Assembly: GCA_023422635.1 (NCBI GenBank)
Contig: JAFAGO010000030.1
Coordinates: 52,766 to 116,765, forward strand
Direction of reading: 5' to 3'
DNA length: 64,000 nt
From: Bacteroidota bacterium
GTDB taxonomy: Bacteria > Bacteroidota > Bacteroidia > Flavobacteriales > Weeksellaceae
Part shown: piece by piece, positions 54,044 through 63,878 of the stretch
How the letters are laid out: each line of letters begins with the position of its first letter
How positions within the stretch are numbered: the first letter of the stretch is position 1
Program-made: the position numbers and the translations under genes
The notes under the pieces: model-generated
The model's database searches: none
Told to the model about the DNA's origin: nothing
The model's input: the letters and a program-made list of their open reading frames with translations, nothing else

Positions 54044-54514
54044 ATGAATTATCATTTCACGGCGCATCGCCAAGTTCGCAGAAACCTTTTGGAAATGCTT
54101 CAAGAAACTTCGCATGAAGATTTACTGCATATTCCCGATGGATTTAATAATAATATGTACTGGAATATCGCCCACTGCGTAGCGACACAGCAATTACTGC
54201 ATTATTACTTAAGTGGAAACCCCTTTCGAATTGATAAATATTGGATTGAAACCTATAAAAAAGGAACTTTACCAAATCTTGATGTGCAAGTATCTGAGGT
54301 GGAAGATTTAGCGTTTTTACTCACCGAAACTTCGAAAATTTTAATGAAGGATTATGATGCAGATTTCTTTTCAGATTACACACCTTATACCACAAGTTTT
54401 GGAATGGATTTGAAAAGCATTCAAGATGCGATCATTTTCAACAACATGCACGAAAGTTTGCATTTTGGATATATTATGGCACAGAAAAGAGCCATTCTTG
54501 GGGAAAAATACTAA
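54044..54514 (+). CDS. DinB-like four-helix protein
   Basis: 156 residues. Helical, with metal-ligand candidates spaced as in DinB/YfiT proteins: NIAHCVATQQLLHYY (His48 or so), and NNMHESLHFGYIMAQK near the end. The usual third His is not obvious. DinB-like proteins bind metal and act as thiol transferases in some taxa; no substrate can be assigned. It stands alone, with a good ribosome-binding site. Confidence 0.78.
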   Translation: MNYHFTAHRQVRRNLLEMLQETSHEDLLHIPDGFNNNMYWNIAHCVATQQLLHYYLSGNPFRIDKYWIETYKKGTLPNLDVQVSEVEDLAFLLTETSKILMKDYDADFFSDYTPYTTSFGMDLKSIQDAIIFNNMHESLHFGYIMAQKRAILGEKY

Positions 54515-54601
54515 CTGTTTTTTTCCTAGATTTCAATCATCGCATTTCTTTTTGAGGATTTCAACTCCTGATTACTTTAAACATTACATTGAACAATTTT
54601 T

Positions 54602-55345
54602 ATGAAAGACGACTTTATATTTGGGCTTCGCCCCGTAATTGAAGCCATTGAAGCCGATAAAACCATCGACAAAATTTTTCTGCAAAATGGATTACAAGGT
54701 CCTAACATTGCGGAACTCAAAAAACTTTTAGCCAAACATGGCATTCGCCCCAACTATGTTCCGGTTGAAAAACTAAATCGTTTTACCCGCAAAAACCATC
54801 AAGGAGTTGTTGCGTTTATTTCAGATGTTCCGTTTCATAAAATTGAAGATGTTCTTCCCCAAATTTTTGAAGAAGGGAAAACCCCATTCCTATTAATATT
54901 GGACAGATTGACGGATGTTCGTAATTTTGGTGCCATTTGTAGAACGGCAGAATGTGTGGGAGTTGATGCGGTAATTATTCCTGAAAAAGGCGCTTCGCCC
55001 ATTAATTCAGATGCGATTAAAACATCAGCAGGTGCCATTTATAACATTAAAATTTGCAAAGAGAAAAATCTTGCACACACCGTTGATTTCTTGCAACAAT
55101 CTGGAATACAAATCTTTGCATCTACCGAAAAAGCACAGAAACTCATCTACGAAGTTGATTTTACGCAGCCTTGCGCAATTGTAATGGGTAACGAAGAAAC
55201 AGGAATTTCAAAAGAAGTTCTTCATCATTCAGATGAAAAAATTAAACTTCCGATTGAGGGAAAAACGCAATCGCTCAACGTATCAGTAGCTTGTGGCGCT
55301 GTTTTGTACGAAGCGGTTCGCCAAAAATTGAGTTCAGGAATTTAA
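54602..55345 (+). CDS. rlmB: 23S rRNA (guanosine-2251 2'-O)-methyltransferase
   Basis: 247 residues, SpoU family. N-terminal substrate-binding part DDFIFGLRPVIEAIEADKTI. Then the SpoU knot motifs: LDRLTDVRNFGAICRTAECV, VMGNEETGISKEVL and LPIEGKTQSLNVSVACGAVL. It methylates the 2'-O of G2251 in the ribosomal P loop. It lies 87 bp after the DinB-like gene. Confidence 0.93.
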   Translation: MKDDFIFGLRPVIEAIEADKTIDKIFLQNGLQGPNIAELKKLLAKHGIRPNYVPVEKLNRFTRKNHQGVVAFISDVPFHKIEDVLPQIFEEGKTPFLLILDRLTDVRNFGAICRTAECVGVDAVIIPEKGASPINSDAIKTSAGAIYNIKICKEKNLAHTVDFLQQSGIQIFASTEKAQKLIYEVDFTQPCAIVMGNEETGISKEVLHHSDEKIKLPIEGKTQSLNVSVACGAVLYEAVRQKLSSGI

Positions 55346-55457
55346 ACGTTCAACTTGTCATCATTTCATCAAAATCATCTTTGGCAGGAGAATTGCGGCA
55401 AAGATTAAAGTAAAAAATATTCAGTACCGTCTGAAAACAATAGTAAAATTATAGTTA

Positions 55458-56495
55458 ATGAAGAAAATTACAGCATTATTGCTTGTTTCCATAGCGATGC
55501 TTTCTTGTAAAAAAGAAACGCAAACTGTTACAAAAGTAGATCCTACAACAGGAAAAACCGTTACGGTTGAAGTTCCATCAGATTCAGTTAAAGAAGTGGC
55601 CGAAATCCCTGCAATTAAAGATTCGTTGGGGATTTATAAGCAATCTTTTAAATTAGAAAAAGGCAAAACCTATCCATTGATAACCGTTCAGCAAGACAAA
55701 CAAAACGTTACTGCTCCTAATGGCGAAACACAATCGGGAACCAGCGAAAATCGCGACGAAATGTCTTTTACGGTAAACGATTTTAAAGATGGTGTTTATA
55801 GCATTACCATTAATCTACTCGGCAAAAAAAGCAGTCAAACCGCCAATGGAAAAACGGTTACCGTTGACACAAAAGCAGCTGAACCAAAAGACGAGCAGCT
55901 AAAAATGATGTACAAAGTGCAAAAAGCATTGGTCGGCAATACCCTTGAAATGAAAATGAAAGAAAATGGCGACGTGGTTTCAATTACAGGTTTTGACCCT
56001 ATCTATAAAAAAGTAAATGCTGCTGTAGCGGGAACTTTGAAAGACGCCAATCAGAAAAAAGCATTTGAGCAAAGCTTTAAACAAACTTTTAGCGAAGCAA
56101 GCATTAAAGAACAATTCAGTCAAAATCTAAAAATTATTCCTGCGAAAGGCGTAAAAGTTGGTGAAACTTGGACAGATACAGAAAACGCTTCTCCAGATGG
56201 AAGTGTAAAATTAACCACTACTTACAAACTTTTAAGTGTTGGAAATGGCGTTGCTGAAATTAGCGTGAGCGGGGGAATCCCTAAAAAAACCGATAAAAAC
56301 GCACAAAACGGAATTACGCATAGCATGACCGCAGAACTTTCCCAGAATGGAACCATCAAATTGGATCAGAATACAGGTTGGGTTCAACAACAAAATATTT
56401 CGATTAAAACCAATCAAACCGAAACAATGTCGGACGGGAAACAATCGCAAACGATGAAGAGCAGCAGCACTTCCACCGTGAAAGTTAACCCATAA
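55458..56495 (+). CDS. DUF6263 family lipoprotein
   Basis: 345 residues. Lipobox at LLLVSIAMLSCKK (Cys17), a Thr/Val/Lys-rich linker (TVTKVDPTTGKTVTVEV), then a beta-rich domain with IPAKGVKVGETWTDTENAS and a Ser/Thr-rich end. These match the DUF6263 lipoproteins of flavobacteria as I recall them. Likely outer-membrane or periplasmic; role unknown. Confidence 0.78.
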   Translation: MKKITALLLVSIAMLSCKKETQTVTKVDPTTGKTVTVEVPSDSVKEVAEIPAIKDSLGIYKQSFKLEKGKTYPLITVQQDKQNVTAPNGETQSGTSENRDEMSFTVNDFKDGVYSITINLLGKKSSQTANGKTVTVDTKAAEPKDEQLKMMYKVQKALVGNTLEMKMKENGDVVSITGFDPIYKKVNAAVAGTLKDANQKKAFEQSFKQTFSEASIKEQFSQNLKIIPAKGVKVGETWTDTENASPDGSVKLTTTYKLLSVGNGVAEISVSGGIPKKTDKNAQNGITHSMTAELSQNGTIKLDQNTGWVQQQNISIKTNQTETMSDGKQSQTMKSSSTSTVKVNP

Positions 56496-56529
56496 AAAAA
56501 TAAGATTTAAACCTTAAAAAGTTATTGAA

Positions 56530-56754
56530 ATGAAATTCATATTAGGAATTATCCTCAGCGTAATTATTGTATTTTTCGTGTGGAATATTCTGAAAAGACT
56601 CTTTTTCAAAGCGTTTTACACCTTCCCCAAAAATCCAGGAAACACAACACAGCAAACCTCCTCGAAGGAAAAGCTAAAATCTGGAAATCATGGCTTAAAT
56701 TGGGATGCCGAAACGGTAGAATACGAAGAAGTAAAGCAGGAAAAATCCAAATAA
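56530..56754 (+). CDS. DUF4834-like small membrane protein
   Basis: 74 residues with one N-terminal membrane helix (FILGIILSVIIVFFVWNIL), a basic patch (KRLFFKAF), then a polar tail ending DAETVEYEEVKQEKSK. This matches DUF4834 of Bacteroidota; no function known. It follows the lipoprotein gene by 34 bp and is likely cotranscribed; a terminator is next. Confidence 0.75.
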   Translation: MKFILGIILSVIIVFFVWNILKRLFFKAFYTFPKNPGNTTQQTSSKEKLKSGNHGLNWDAETVEYEEVKQEKSK

Positions 56755-56767
56755 ACCTATACAAAAT

Positions 56768-56803
56768 ACCCTTTCACGTTTTTATTTGAAAGGGTGTTTT
56801 TTT
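56768..56803 (+). terminator. Terminator
   Basis: Perfect 9-bp stem ACCCTTTCA/TGAAAGGGT with a 10-nt loop and a T run, after the DUF4834-like gene. Confidence 0.85.
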
Positions 56804-56965
56804 TATTGAAGGAATTGATTCCAATAAGTTTTCAGACCGAGTATTATTTTAAGATGAAGAATAATTCCTATTTTCGCACAAAGAAATTCATAATGAATTT
56901 CTTTCTAAAAACGTACTAAAATACCGATCTCAAACCACGAATTTGAATTCGGAAAAGATTACTAT

Positions 56966-59542
56966 ATGCTAAAGAACAACAAAAATTTGATTTTTATTGT
57001 GGGCAGTTTGCTCCTTTTTATCATCATTGCCTATTTCTATGCCAATCCTGTAATATCAGGAAAACAGCTTTTTCAACACGATATTGTACAATATAAAGGT
57101 GGTGCAAAAGAGCTTTTAGATTATCGCGCAGCCAACGGAAAAGAAACCTATTGGAGCGACTCTATGTTTGGCGGTATGCCCACTTATCAAATGGGAGCAC
57201 AGTTTCGAGGCGACATTATAAAAAACCTCGATAGCTTTATCCTCAATCTTTTTCCGAAACCAGTGAATTACTTATTCATGCTTTTTTCGGGGTTTTTCCT
57301 TTTAGGAATGGTAACGGTTCGCAATTGGAAATACGCATTGTTGGGTGCCACATTTTTTGGTTTATCCACGTATTTCTACATCATTATTGCCGCTGGACAC
57401 AACGGAAAAGTGCATACTTTAGCGTATTTCGCTCCGCTTTTAGCTGGAATTCTTCTGGTATATATTCGTAAAAAATACATTGTCGGCTTCATTGTTACGA
57501 CTCTTTTTATGGGACTTCAGATTGCGGCAAACCATCCTCAAATGACGTATTATTTGTTCATTGCATTAGGATTTTTATTTCTGTCAGAATTGTTTCGCGT
57601 TATTCAGAAAAAAACAAACGTTAAACATTTTCTCATTTCCTCCGGAATTATTGCATCTGCTGCAATTATTGGCGTAGGTATGAATTCCCAAAGAATTATG
57701 GCGAACGCCGAATATATTAAAGAAACCGTTCGAGGAAAACAAATATTAACCAACGAAAAACAATCCTCCGAACAAAGCGGAATGCAGAAAGAAAGTATGC
57801 TGATGTGGAGTTACGGAAAATTGGAAACCCTGAATCTGTTTATTCCTCGCCTAATGGGTGGAGCAAGCCAAGAAAAAGGATCCGAAGAACTTGGTGCTCA
57901 AATTCAACAGAAAGTGGTGGATAATGTAAGTTCTGAAGAAGAGTACAACAAAGTGATGAACAATCTTATGAAAGGTATTTCATCGCTATCGTATTGGGGC
58001 GATCAAGAAGGAACTTCCGGCCCTGCATACCAAGGTGCCGTAGTCATTTTCTTAGCGATTTTAGGATTCTTCTTTTCATGTAAAAAATACCGCTATTGGA
58101 TTTTAGGTGCTTCACTATTAACGATTGGTTTGGCTTGGGGAAGAAATTTCCAATTCCTTTCGGATTTATTTATCGATTACGTACCGTTTTACAATAAATT
58201 CCGTGCGCCATCATCAATTTTAGTAGTTGTAGAGCTTCTTTTTCCACTTGTGGCCATTTTAGGTTTATACCGCTTTTTCCTCTCTAGCGAAAAAACAGAA
58301 GTAAGTGAAGAACAAATTCTCACCGAAACGTACAAGCAAAAAATTCTATTGTACGTAACGTCGGCAGTTTTGGGAATTACGTTATTGCTTATTGTTTTTG
58401 GAAAATCGCTTTTAGGATTTAACACCGATGCAGAAAAAACCTACCTTCCACCCTATTTATTGGATTTTCTTGCAGATGAGCGCTATTCTGTATTTCGCAC
58501 CGACGCGCTTAAGGCAATGCTTTATGTCGCAATTGTGGCAGCGGTTTTATTCTTCAGTTTGAAAAAGAAAATTTCGCAAAATATTGCTTTAGTGATTATT
58601 GGTTTAGTGAGTTTCTTCGATTTATGGAGCGTAGATAAGCGTTATTTGAATGATGAAAATTTTATCGATAAAGTTTTTGCCGAAAATCCGTTTCAAACAG
58701 AAACTTCAGAACTTTTAGAAGCAAAAGTAGGTGATAATCCTTCGCTACAATCTATTTTGCAAACCGCAAATGTGAACAAAACCTTAGAAACGATTTCGGA
58801 AAAAGACAAAACCCATTACCGAATTTACAATCAAGTTTTAGGAACTTTTAGCGAAACGAACACTTCTTATTTTAAATCATCAATTGGTGGATATCACGCG
58901 GTAAAACTTCGAAGATATGATGACCTCATCAATCATTATTTCTACGAAATGGATACCGTGAAAGTCCCTAAAATTCTGAATATGCTGAACACGAAATACA
59001 TGATTTTCGGCAATGCTCAGCAACCACAAGCCGTTCCAAATCCGTATGCAAATGGAAATGCTTGGTTTGTTTCCGAAGTACAATTTGCAAAAAATCCGAA
59101 CGAAGAAATAAATCTAATTGGCGATCTTGACACGAAAAAAATTGCGGTAATTGGCGCTGAAGATAAAGATTATATGAAAGGGAAAAACTTAGTTGCAGAT
59201 TCTTCAGCATTCATCCAATTAACACAATATCAACCTAACGAAATTGAACTTAAAACCCAAAGTAAAACACCACAATTGGCTGTAATTTCAGAGATTTTTT
59301 ATCCATATGGTTGGAAAATGCTGTTGGACGAAAAAGAAGTTCCTTATATTAAAGCCGATTATTTATTACGTGCCGTTCATGTTCCCGCAGGCAATCACAC
59401 CCTAAAAATGGTTTTTGAACCTGCCGTAATCGAGAAAGGAAAACTATTTTCTATGCTTGCGTTTGGTTTGTTTATCGTGCTTAGCGTACTCGGTTTAGGT
59501 TGGCTTTTTAAAAATAGAAAACCTCAAAATGTGAACGAATAA
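56966..59542 (+). CDS. YfhO-like polytopic membrane protein
   Basis: 858 residues with about twelve hydrophobic segments in the first 560, then an extracytoplasmic domain of about 250 residues and one last TM (LFSMLAFGLFIVLSVLGLGW). YWSDSMFGGMPTYQMGAQ in the first loop and FYNKFRAPSSILVVVELLFP are YfhO hallmarks. YfhO-like proteins resemble GT-C glycosyltransferases and are linked to glycosylation of wall polymers or glycolipids. Location next to a GT4 gene fits glycan assembly at the membrane (inference). Confidence 0.85.
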   Translation: MLKNNKNLIFIVGSLLLFIIIAYFYANPVISGKQLFQHDIVQYKGGAKELLDYRAANGKETYWSDSMFGGMPTYQMGAQFRGDIIKNLDSFILNLFPKPVNYLFMLFSGFFLLGMVTVRNWKYALLGATFFGLSTYFYIIIAAGHNGKVHTLAYFAPLLAGILLVYIRKKYIVGFIVTTLFMGLQIAANHPQMTYYLFIALGFLFLSELFRVIQKKTNVKHFLISSGIIASAAIIGVGMNSQRIMANAEYIKETVRGKQILTNEKQSSEQSGMQKESMLMWSYGKLETLNLFIPRLMGGASQEKGSEELGAQIQQKVVDNVSSEEEYNKVMNNLMKGISSLSYWGDQEGTSGPAYQGAVVIFLAILGFFFSCKKYRYWILGASLLTIGLAWGRNFQFLSDLFIDYVPFYNKFRAPSSILVVVELLFPLVAILGLYRFFLSSEKTEVSEEQILTETYKQKILLYVTSAVLGITLLLIVFGKSLLGFNTDAEKTYLPPYLLDFLADERYSVFRTDALKAMLYVAIVAAVLFFSLKKKISQNIALVIIGLVSFFDLWSVDKRYLNDENFIDKVFAENPFQTETSELLEAKVGDNPSLQSILQTANVNKTLETISEKDKTHYRIYNQVLGTFSETNTSYFKSSIGGYHAVKLRRYDDLINHYFYEMDTVKVPKILNMLNTKYMIFGNAQQPQAVPNPYANGNAWFVSEVQFAKNPNEEINLIGDLDTKKIAVIGAEDKDYMKGKNLVADSSAFIQLTQYQPNEIELKTQSKTPQLAVISEIFYPYGWKMLLDEKEVPYIKADYLLRAVHVPAGNHTLKMVFEPAVIEKGKLFSMLAFGLFIVLSVLGLGWLFKNRKPQNVNE

Positions 59543-59662
59543 TTACGATTCAATCTTGAGAAAAAAAACCGATTTTAATTGCACCCAATCATTCATCAAT
59601 AAAAAAAAGAACGATTTAACAATTCCATGTTGTAATTGTTTTTTGAAACTTTTGTGAATTTT

Positions 59663-60958
59663 ATGAATTCAAAAAAAATTCTCATTATCACCTATTATTG
59701 GCCACCAGCAGGAGGACCAGGCGTACAACGTTGGTTGAAATTCGCAAAATATTTGCCCGATTTTGGCTGGGAACCGATTATTTATACCCCAGAAAATCCA
59801 TCTTATCCCATCCTTGATGAAACCCTTTTAAAAGATGTTTCAACAGATTTAAAATTGGTAAAAACCAAAATTTGGGAACCCTATCAAATCGCTGAGAAAT
59901 TCAGCAAAAGCAACAAAAAATTTAAATCGGGACAATTCGATGTAGGAAAAAATCAATCTTTTATTTCAAAATTATCGATATGGATTCGTGGAAACTTTTT
60001 TATTCCAGATGCCCGAAAATTCTGGGTAAAACCTTCCATTAATTTTTTGAAAAAATACCTTCAAGAGCATCATATTGAAACGATTGTTACCACAGGTCCG
60101 CCGCATTCTTTGCATTTAATTGGCTTAGGTTTAAAGAAGGAAAATCCAAATTTGAAATGGATTGCAGATTTTCGAGATCCGTGGACAGAAATTTCGTATT
60201 ACCAACATTTGAAACTGACAAAAAGTTCTGACAGAAAGCACCGAAAATTAGAACAAAATGTATTTCAAAATGCAGATATTACGCTGGCAACGAGCTTTAC
60301 TGATGCCGAAAATTTCAAAAGAAAAGGTGCAAACGCGTATTGTATTACGAATGGTTTTGATGATGAAAACTTTGATAAAAATTCGACTTCAAGTTCGGAA
60401 AACAAATTCACGTTAAGTTATGTTGGTGTTTTGGAACAACTTCGAAATCCTGAAATTTTGTGGACCGTTTTAGAAAAATTAGTGGATGAAAATGAGGATT
60501 TCCGCAATCATTTTGAACTGAAATTTGTTGGGAAAATTGATGAAAAAATTCTTCAAAACATTGAACAGTCTCCACTAAAAAAACATTTGAAATTGATGGG
60601 CTATCTCTCTCACGATCAATCGGTAGAAGAAATGAAATCCGCATCACTTTTGTTAATTACCAATTTTCCGAACGAATCCTCTAAAGGAATAATTCCTGGG
60701 AAAATTTTTGAATATTTATCCACCGGGAATCCCATTCTTTCTTTTGGTCCAAAAAATTCGGATGTTCAAAAAATTCTATACGACACACAATCGGGCAAGC
60801 ATTTTCAGTATACTGATAAAGAGGATTTAAAGCAGTATCTTCTTCAAGAATTTGAAGGTTGGAAAAAAGGTGCTTTGAAAAATAATTCAGAGAAAATAGC
60901 ATCCTTTTCAAGAAAAAGTCGGACTGAATCATTGGCAAAACTTCTTTCTACCCTTTAA
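59663..60958 (+). CDS. Glycosyltransferase family 4-like protein
   Basis: 431 residues from the ATG at 59663; a TTG nine codons upstream is less likely. The N-terminal Rossmann half begins KKILIITYYWPPAGGPGVQR. The donor-binding half ends with GIIPGKIFEYLSTGNPILSF, where the Glu of the EX7E-type motif sits in KIFEYLSTG. It would transfer a sugar from a nucleotide donor in the cytosol. It follows the YfhO-like gene by 120 bp and may act in the same glycan pathway. Confidence 0.88.
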   Translation: MNSKKILIITYYWPPAGGPGVQRWLKFAKYLPDFGWEPIIYTPENPSYPILDETLLKDVSTDLKLVKTKIWEPYQIAEKFSKSNKKFKSGQFDVGKNQSFISKLSIWIRGNFFIPDARKFWVKPSINFLKKYLQEHHIETIVTTGPPHSLHLIGLGLKKENPNLKWIADFRDPWTEISYYQHLKLTKSSDRKHRKLEQNVFQNADITLATSFTDAENFKRKGANAYCITNGFDDENFDKNSTSSSENKFTLSYVGVLEQLRNPEILWTVLEKLVDENEDFRNHFELKFVGKIDEKILQNIEQSPLKKHLKLMGYLSHDQSVEEMKSASLLLITNFPNESSKGIIPGKIFEYLSTGNPILSFGPKNSDVQKILYDTQSGKHFQYTDKEDLKQYLLQEFEGWKKGALKNNSEKIASFSRKSRTESLAKLLSTL

Positions 60959-60984
60959 AAAATCAAAAAAATATTTAAATAAAA

Positions 60985-61012
60985 AAAGCCGCTTTCGAAT
61001 GAAAGCGACTTC
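60985..61012. terminator. Bidirectional terminator
   Basis: CGCTTTC/GAAAGCG stem with a GAAT loop and flanking A and T, between the converging GT4 and GH30 genes. Confidence 0.8.
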
Positions 61013-61061
61013 TTACCTATAAAATACTAAGTAATAAAACTTCTCAAAATAAAATTGGGAA

Positions 61062-63767
61062 TTAGTATTTTACAATTTTTCTGGTAATAGTTTGTTGGTT
61101 AGAAATTAACTTAATAATATACATTCCTGCTGGAATTGCTGAAACATCCAAAGCATTTTTCCCACTATTTAATTCTTTTGAAATTAGTAAACTTCCATTA
61201 CTATTAAATAGCTGCAGTAATGTATTTTCTGAAACATTATCTACAAACAATTCATTTTTAACAGGAACTGGGTAAATTTTAACGGAATTCAGAGATGGAT
61301 TTGCTACTGACAAAGTTTCAATCTCTATTGGTAAAAATTGTTCGGTGTAGGTGTTATCAGCTGTTAGGTAAGCCGTGAATGGATTTAAGTTTTCAGTAGC
61401 TCCACTCTGTACTTTATAAAATCCTTCCACACCATCTACATTTTTATAAATATAACCACCAACAGGAGATTTGTGAGAGATGTATACAGGAACCATTTGT
61501 TGACTGATGTAGTTTTTCGGTGTTGATACGTCGCCACTTCCTTCAAAAACGAATGTACCCTCGCCATCAACAAGAATTGGGGTGTTTGCAGGTACCATAC
61601 CTTCTACAATTTGTGTACATCTAACTTCTGTAGCAGATGCAGCCATACGATAAGCCACTACACCTTCTGGTATTGCACTTTCAAATGGCAATGATAACAC
61701 CTTATAACCATCTAACGTTACTGTGAATTTTGCAGAAGTTGTATTGAATTCAAAAGGGACATTAAAATCTTTTCCGTAATCAGAGAGTTCTAATGAATTC
61801 GCAACTGTTCCTGCAATAATATTCTTACCAAGAGTGGAACGTGAACATAAAGCTTCATTTACGTAGAATATACTATTTTTATTGCTCATATTACTACTCC
61901 AATCTGGCACAGTATTGATTTCAGATGTGCTTCTAAAATCTAATGATGTGTAATTCGAATTTTCATAAGCATCCATCAAATTACTATCTCCATTGGAATA
62001 AGATCCTGTAAATTTCATTGCTTGTTCCGTTCCAATATTAAAGTACACATCACCGAAATTGAAGGTCAGAATAGAACTGTAATTTCCATTTCTTAAACCA
62101 ATAATTCCTTTGATTCCTGAAGGAAGTACTTCTCTTGAAATATCAAATACAAGGTCAAAATTAGTAGAACCAGAAGTTGGTAAGTTTACTGTTCCATAAT
62201 TATGACTTTTAACTACACCAGCATTATCCACATAATATAAAGTGGTATTTGCTGAAGTTGGCAAATTACTAGTTGTATAACTGTTAACGTGGAAAACAAG
62301 TTTATTATAACGATCGTCCAAAGCCAAATATCCATTTTCATCAGTTGTATTGGAACTGATTAACGGTGTGGAATTATACAGTGTAATATTGGACTTTCCA
62401 CTTAATTGATATCCGGTTCCAAAAGCAGAATTTGTTGAAATTTGATTTTCGATAGTATTGTAGTTCACTTCTTGAGCTAGCATTTCAGATACTGGACGAT
62501 CACTAGTTTTATAAAATATAAAGGTATTTACAGTTGATGCGCCAATTTCAACAATAGGTCTAAAACTTTCGTCAAAACTCAAAGGTGATTTCTCCATGTT
62601 AATACTTGCACTTGTAACTATTTGCTCCGCCGAATTTGTGAAGAAAGGTAAATCTACTTTTAACTGCTGATCTGTAGAACCTGAATTTATGACTATTAAA
62701 ACCACTTTATCTCCTAAATCATTAATGTATGAAGAGCCTTCCATACCTTCTTGATCACTCCAAACCGCATCAACACGCGTCAGTCCAGTTACATTTTTAG
62801 CAAAATGAGATAGTACATATCCTCTTTTTGTTATATCGCCTTCTGCTGTACCGTATAAACCATCTCCCATCATTCCATAATACCTTTTGGTTGCATAATG
62901 CACCCAAGCATTCCCATTACCCAGCATTATTGTATTTATGCTTTTTGCAAAATCGAATGCATCAATGCTCCAATCAAAGTCTCTAGTGGAATTAGTATTC
63001 CAATTTATTAAATATTCCGTCATCCAAATTTGCTTGTTGAAATTTGATAAATTTTGATACCCATTTTGTAAAGTTCCATATTGGTGGCCACCATAAACCT
63101 CAAATTTGGGTAAAACATCTTCTGCACTCAATGCATTCACATATGTATTTGGCATCCCTACAGTTTCTGGGACAATTATTTTGCAAGAGATTACATCAGA
63201 ATAGTCTCTGAGAAAAGTTGCAATTTGTTCCGGAGTCCAGCTGCAACCTGAATATGTCACAATATAATCTGGCTCATTCTGTATAGAAATATAATCCAGT
63301 TCAACACCATTATCACGAAGATAAACCACAAAATTGTTTAGATAATTTGCATAATCTCCATAATGCTCAGGTTTTAAAAAACCTTCAACACCGTCATAAG
63401 TTCCTGCCTCGTTTCCATTCGTTTTCCATTCCGCTGGCGGTGACCATGGACTAGCAAATAATATTAACCCCATCGACTTCGCTAATTGTGCAGTTTCTAA
63501 TGCGACAGACCAATTGGCTTGAGAAGAAGGGATATACAAACGCATAATATTATAACCAGCTTCACTATTTTCTCCCCACATTTTTTGAATTTCTTCCGTG
63601 GACATATGATTATAGCCAAATTGTGGACTGCAAACAAATCCTCCAAAACCAGTGATTTTTTGCTTAGGATTTGATTTGTCAATTCTTACTTTTGGTGTTT
63701 GCGCAAATAATTGTCCAATAAATAAGGAAAAGACAATCATTGCGACTTTAAAAATAAAATTGTTCAT
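61062..63767 (-). CDS. Secreted GH30-family glycoside hydrolase with T9SS sorting domain
   Basis: 901 residues. Signal peptide (to about residue 22, GQLFAQ); GH30 barrel (about 25-430) with acid/base E165 in SIQNEPD and nucleophile E251 in IWMTEY; long beta-rich accessory regions (about 435-810) that I cannot name; and a C-terminal type IX sorting domain (about 820-901, ending TRKIVKY). The motifs resemble subfamily-8 glucuronoxylanases, so beta-1,4-xylan is a fair guess; beta-1,6-galactan or beta-1,6-glucan are alternatives. It stands alone, without a SusCD pair. Confidence 0.88.
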   Translation of the reverse strand: MNNFIFKVAMIVFSLFIGQLFAQTPKVRIDKSNPKQKITGFGGFVCSPQFGYNHMSTEEIQKMWGENSEAGYNIMRLYIPSSQANWSVALETAQLAKSMGLILFASPWSPPAEWKTNGNEAGTYDGVEGFLKPEHYGDYANYLNNFVVYLRDNGVELDYISIQNEPDYIVTYSGCSWTPEQIATFLRDYSDVISCKIIVPETVGMPNTYVNALSAEDVLPKFEVYGGHQYGTLQNGYQNLSNFNKQIWMTEYLINWNTNSTRDFDWSIDAFDFAKSINTIMLGNGNAWVHYATKRYYGMMGDGLYGTAEGDITKRGYVLSHFAKNVTGLTRVDAVWSDQEGMEGSSYINDLGDKVVLIVINSGSTDQQLKVDLPFFTNSAEQIVTSASINMEKSPLSFDESFRPIVEIGASTVNTFIFYKTSDRPVSEMLAQEVNYNTIENQISTNSAFGTGYQLSGKSNITLYNSTPLISSNTTDENGYLALDDRYNKLVFHVNSYTTSNLPTSANTTLYYVDNAGVVKSHNYGTVNLPTSGSTNFDLVFDISREVLPSGIKGIIGLRNGNYSSILTFNFGDVYFNIGTEQAMKFTGSYSNGDSNLMDAYENSNYTSLDFRSTSEINTVPDWSSNMSNKNSIFYVNEALCSRSTLGKNIIAGTVANSLELSDYGKDFNVPFEFNTTSAKFTVTLDGYKVLSLPFESAIPEGVVAYRMAASATEVRCTQIVEGMVPANTPILVDGEGTFVFEGSGDVSTPKNYISQQMVPVYISHKSPVGGYIYKNVDGVEGFYKVQSGATENLNPFTAYLTADNTYTEQFLPIEIETLSVANPSLNSVKIYPVPVKNELFVDNVSENTLLQLFNSNGSLLISKELNSGKNALDVSAIPAGMYIIKLISNQQTITRKIVKY

Positions 63768-63855
63768 AGAAATTTGTTTTAATTTAAAAGGAATTTATTC
63801 AAGTATTGGAGCAAAAAACTCCCTGCAACACTTAAAAAAGCATTGTAAATGATCG

Positions 63856-63878
63856 ATAATTTTTCACTGAAAAATTAT
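63856..63878. promoter_or_regulatory. Perfect 10-bp inverted repeat upstream of the GH30 gene
   Basis: ATAATTTTTC/GAAAAATTAT with a 3-nt loop, about 90 bp from the GH30 start. It could be an operator or the terminator of a gene beyond the window edge. Confidence 0.45.
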
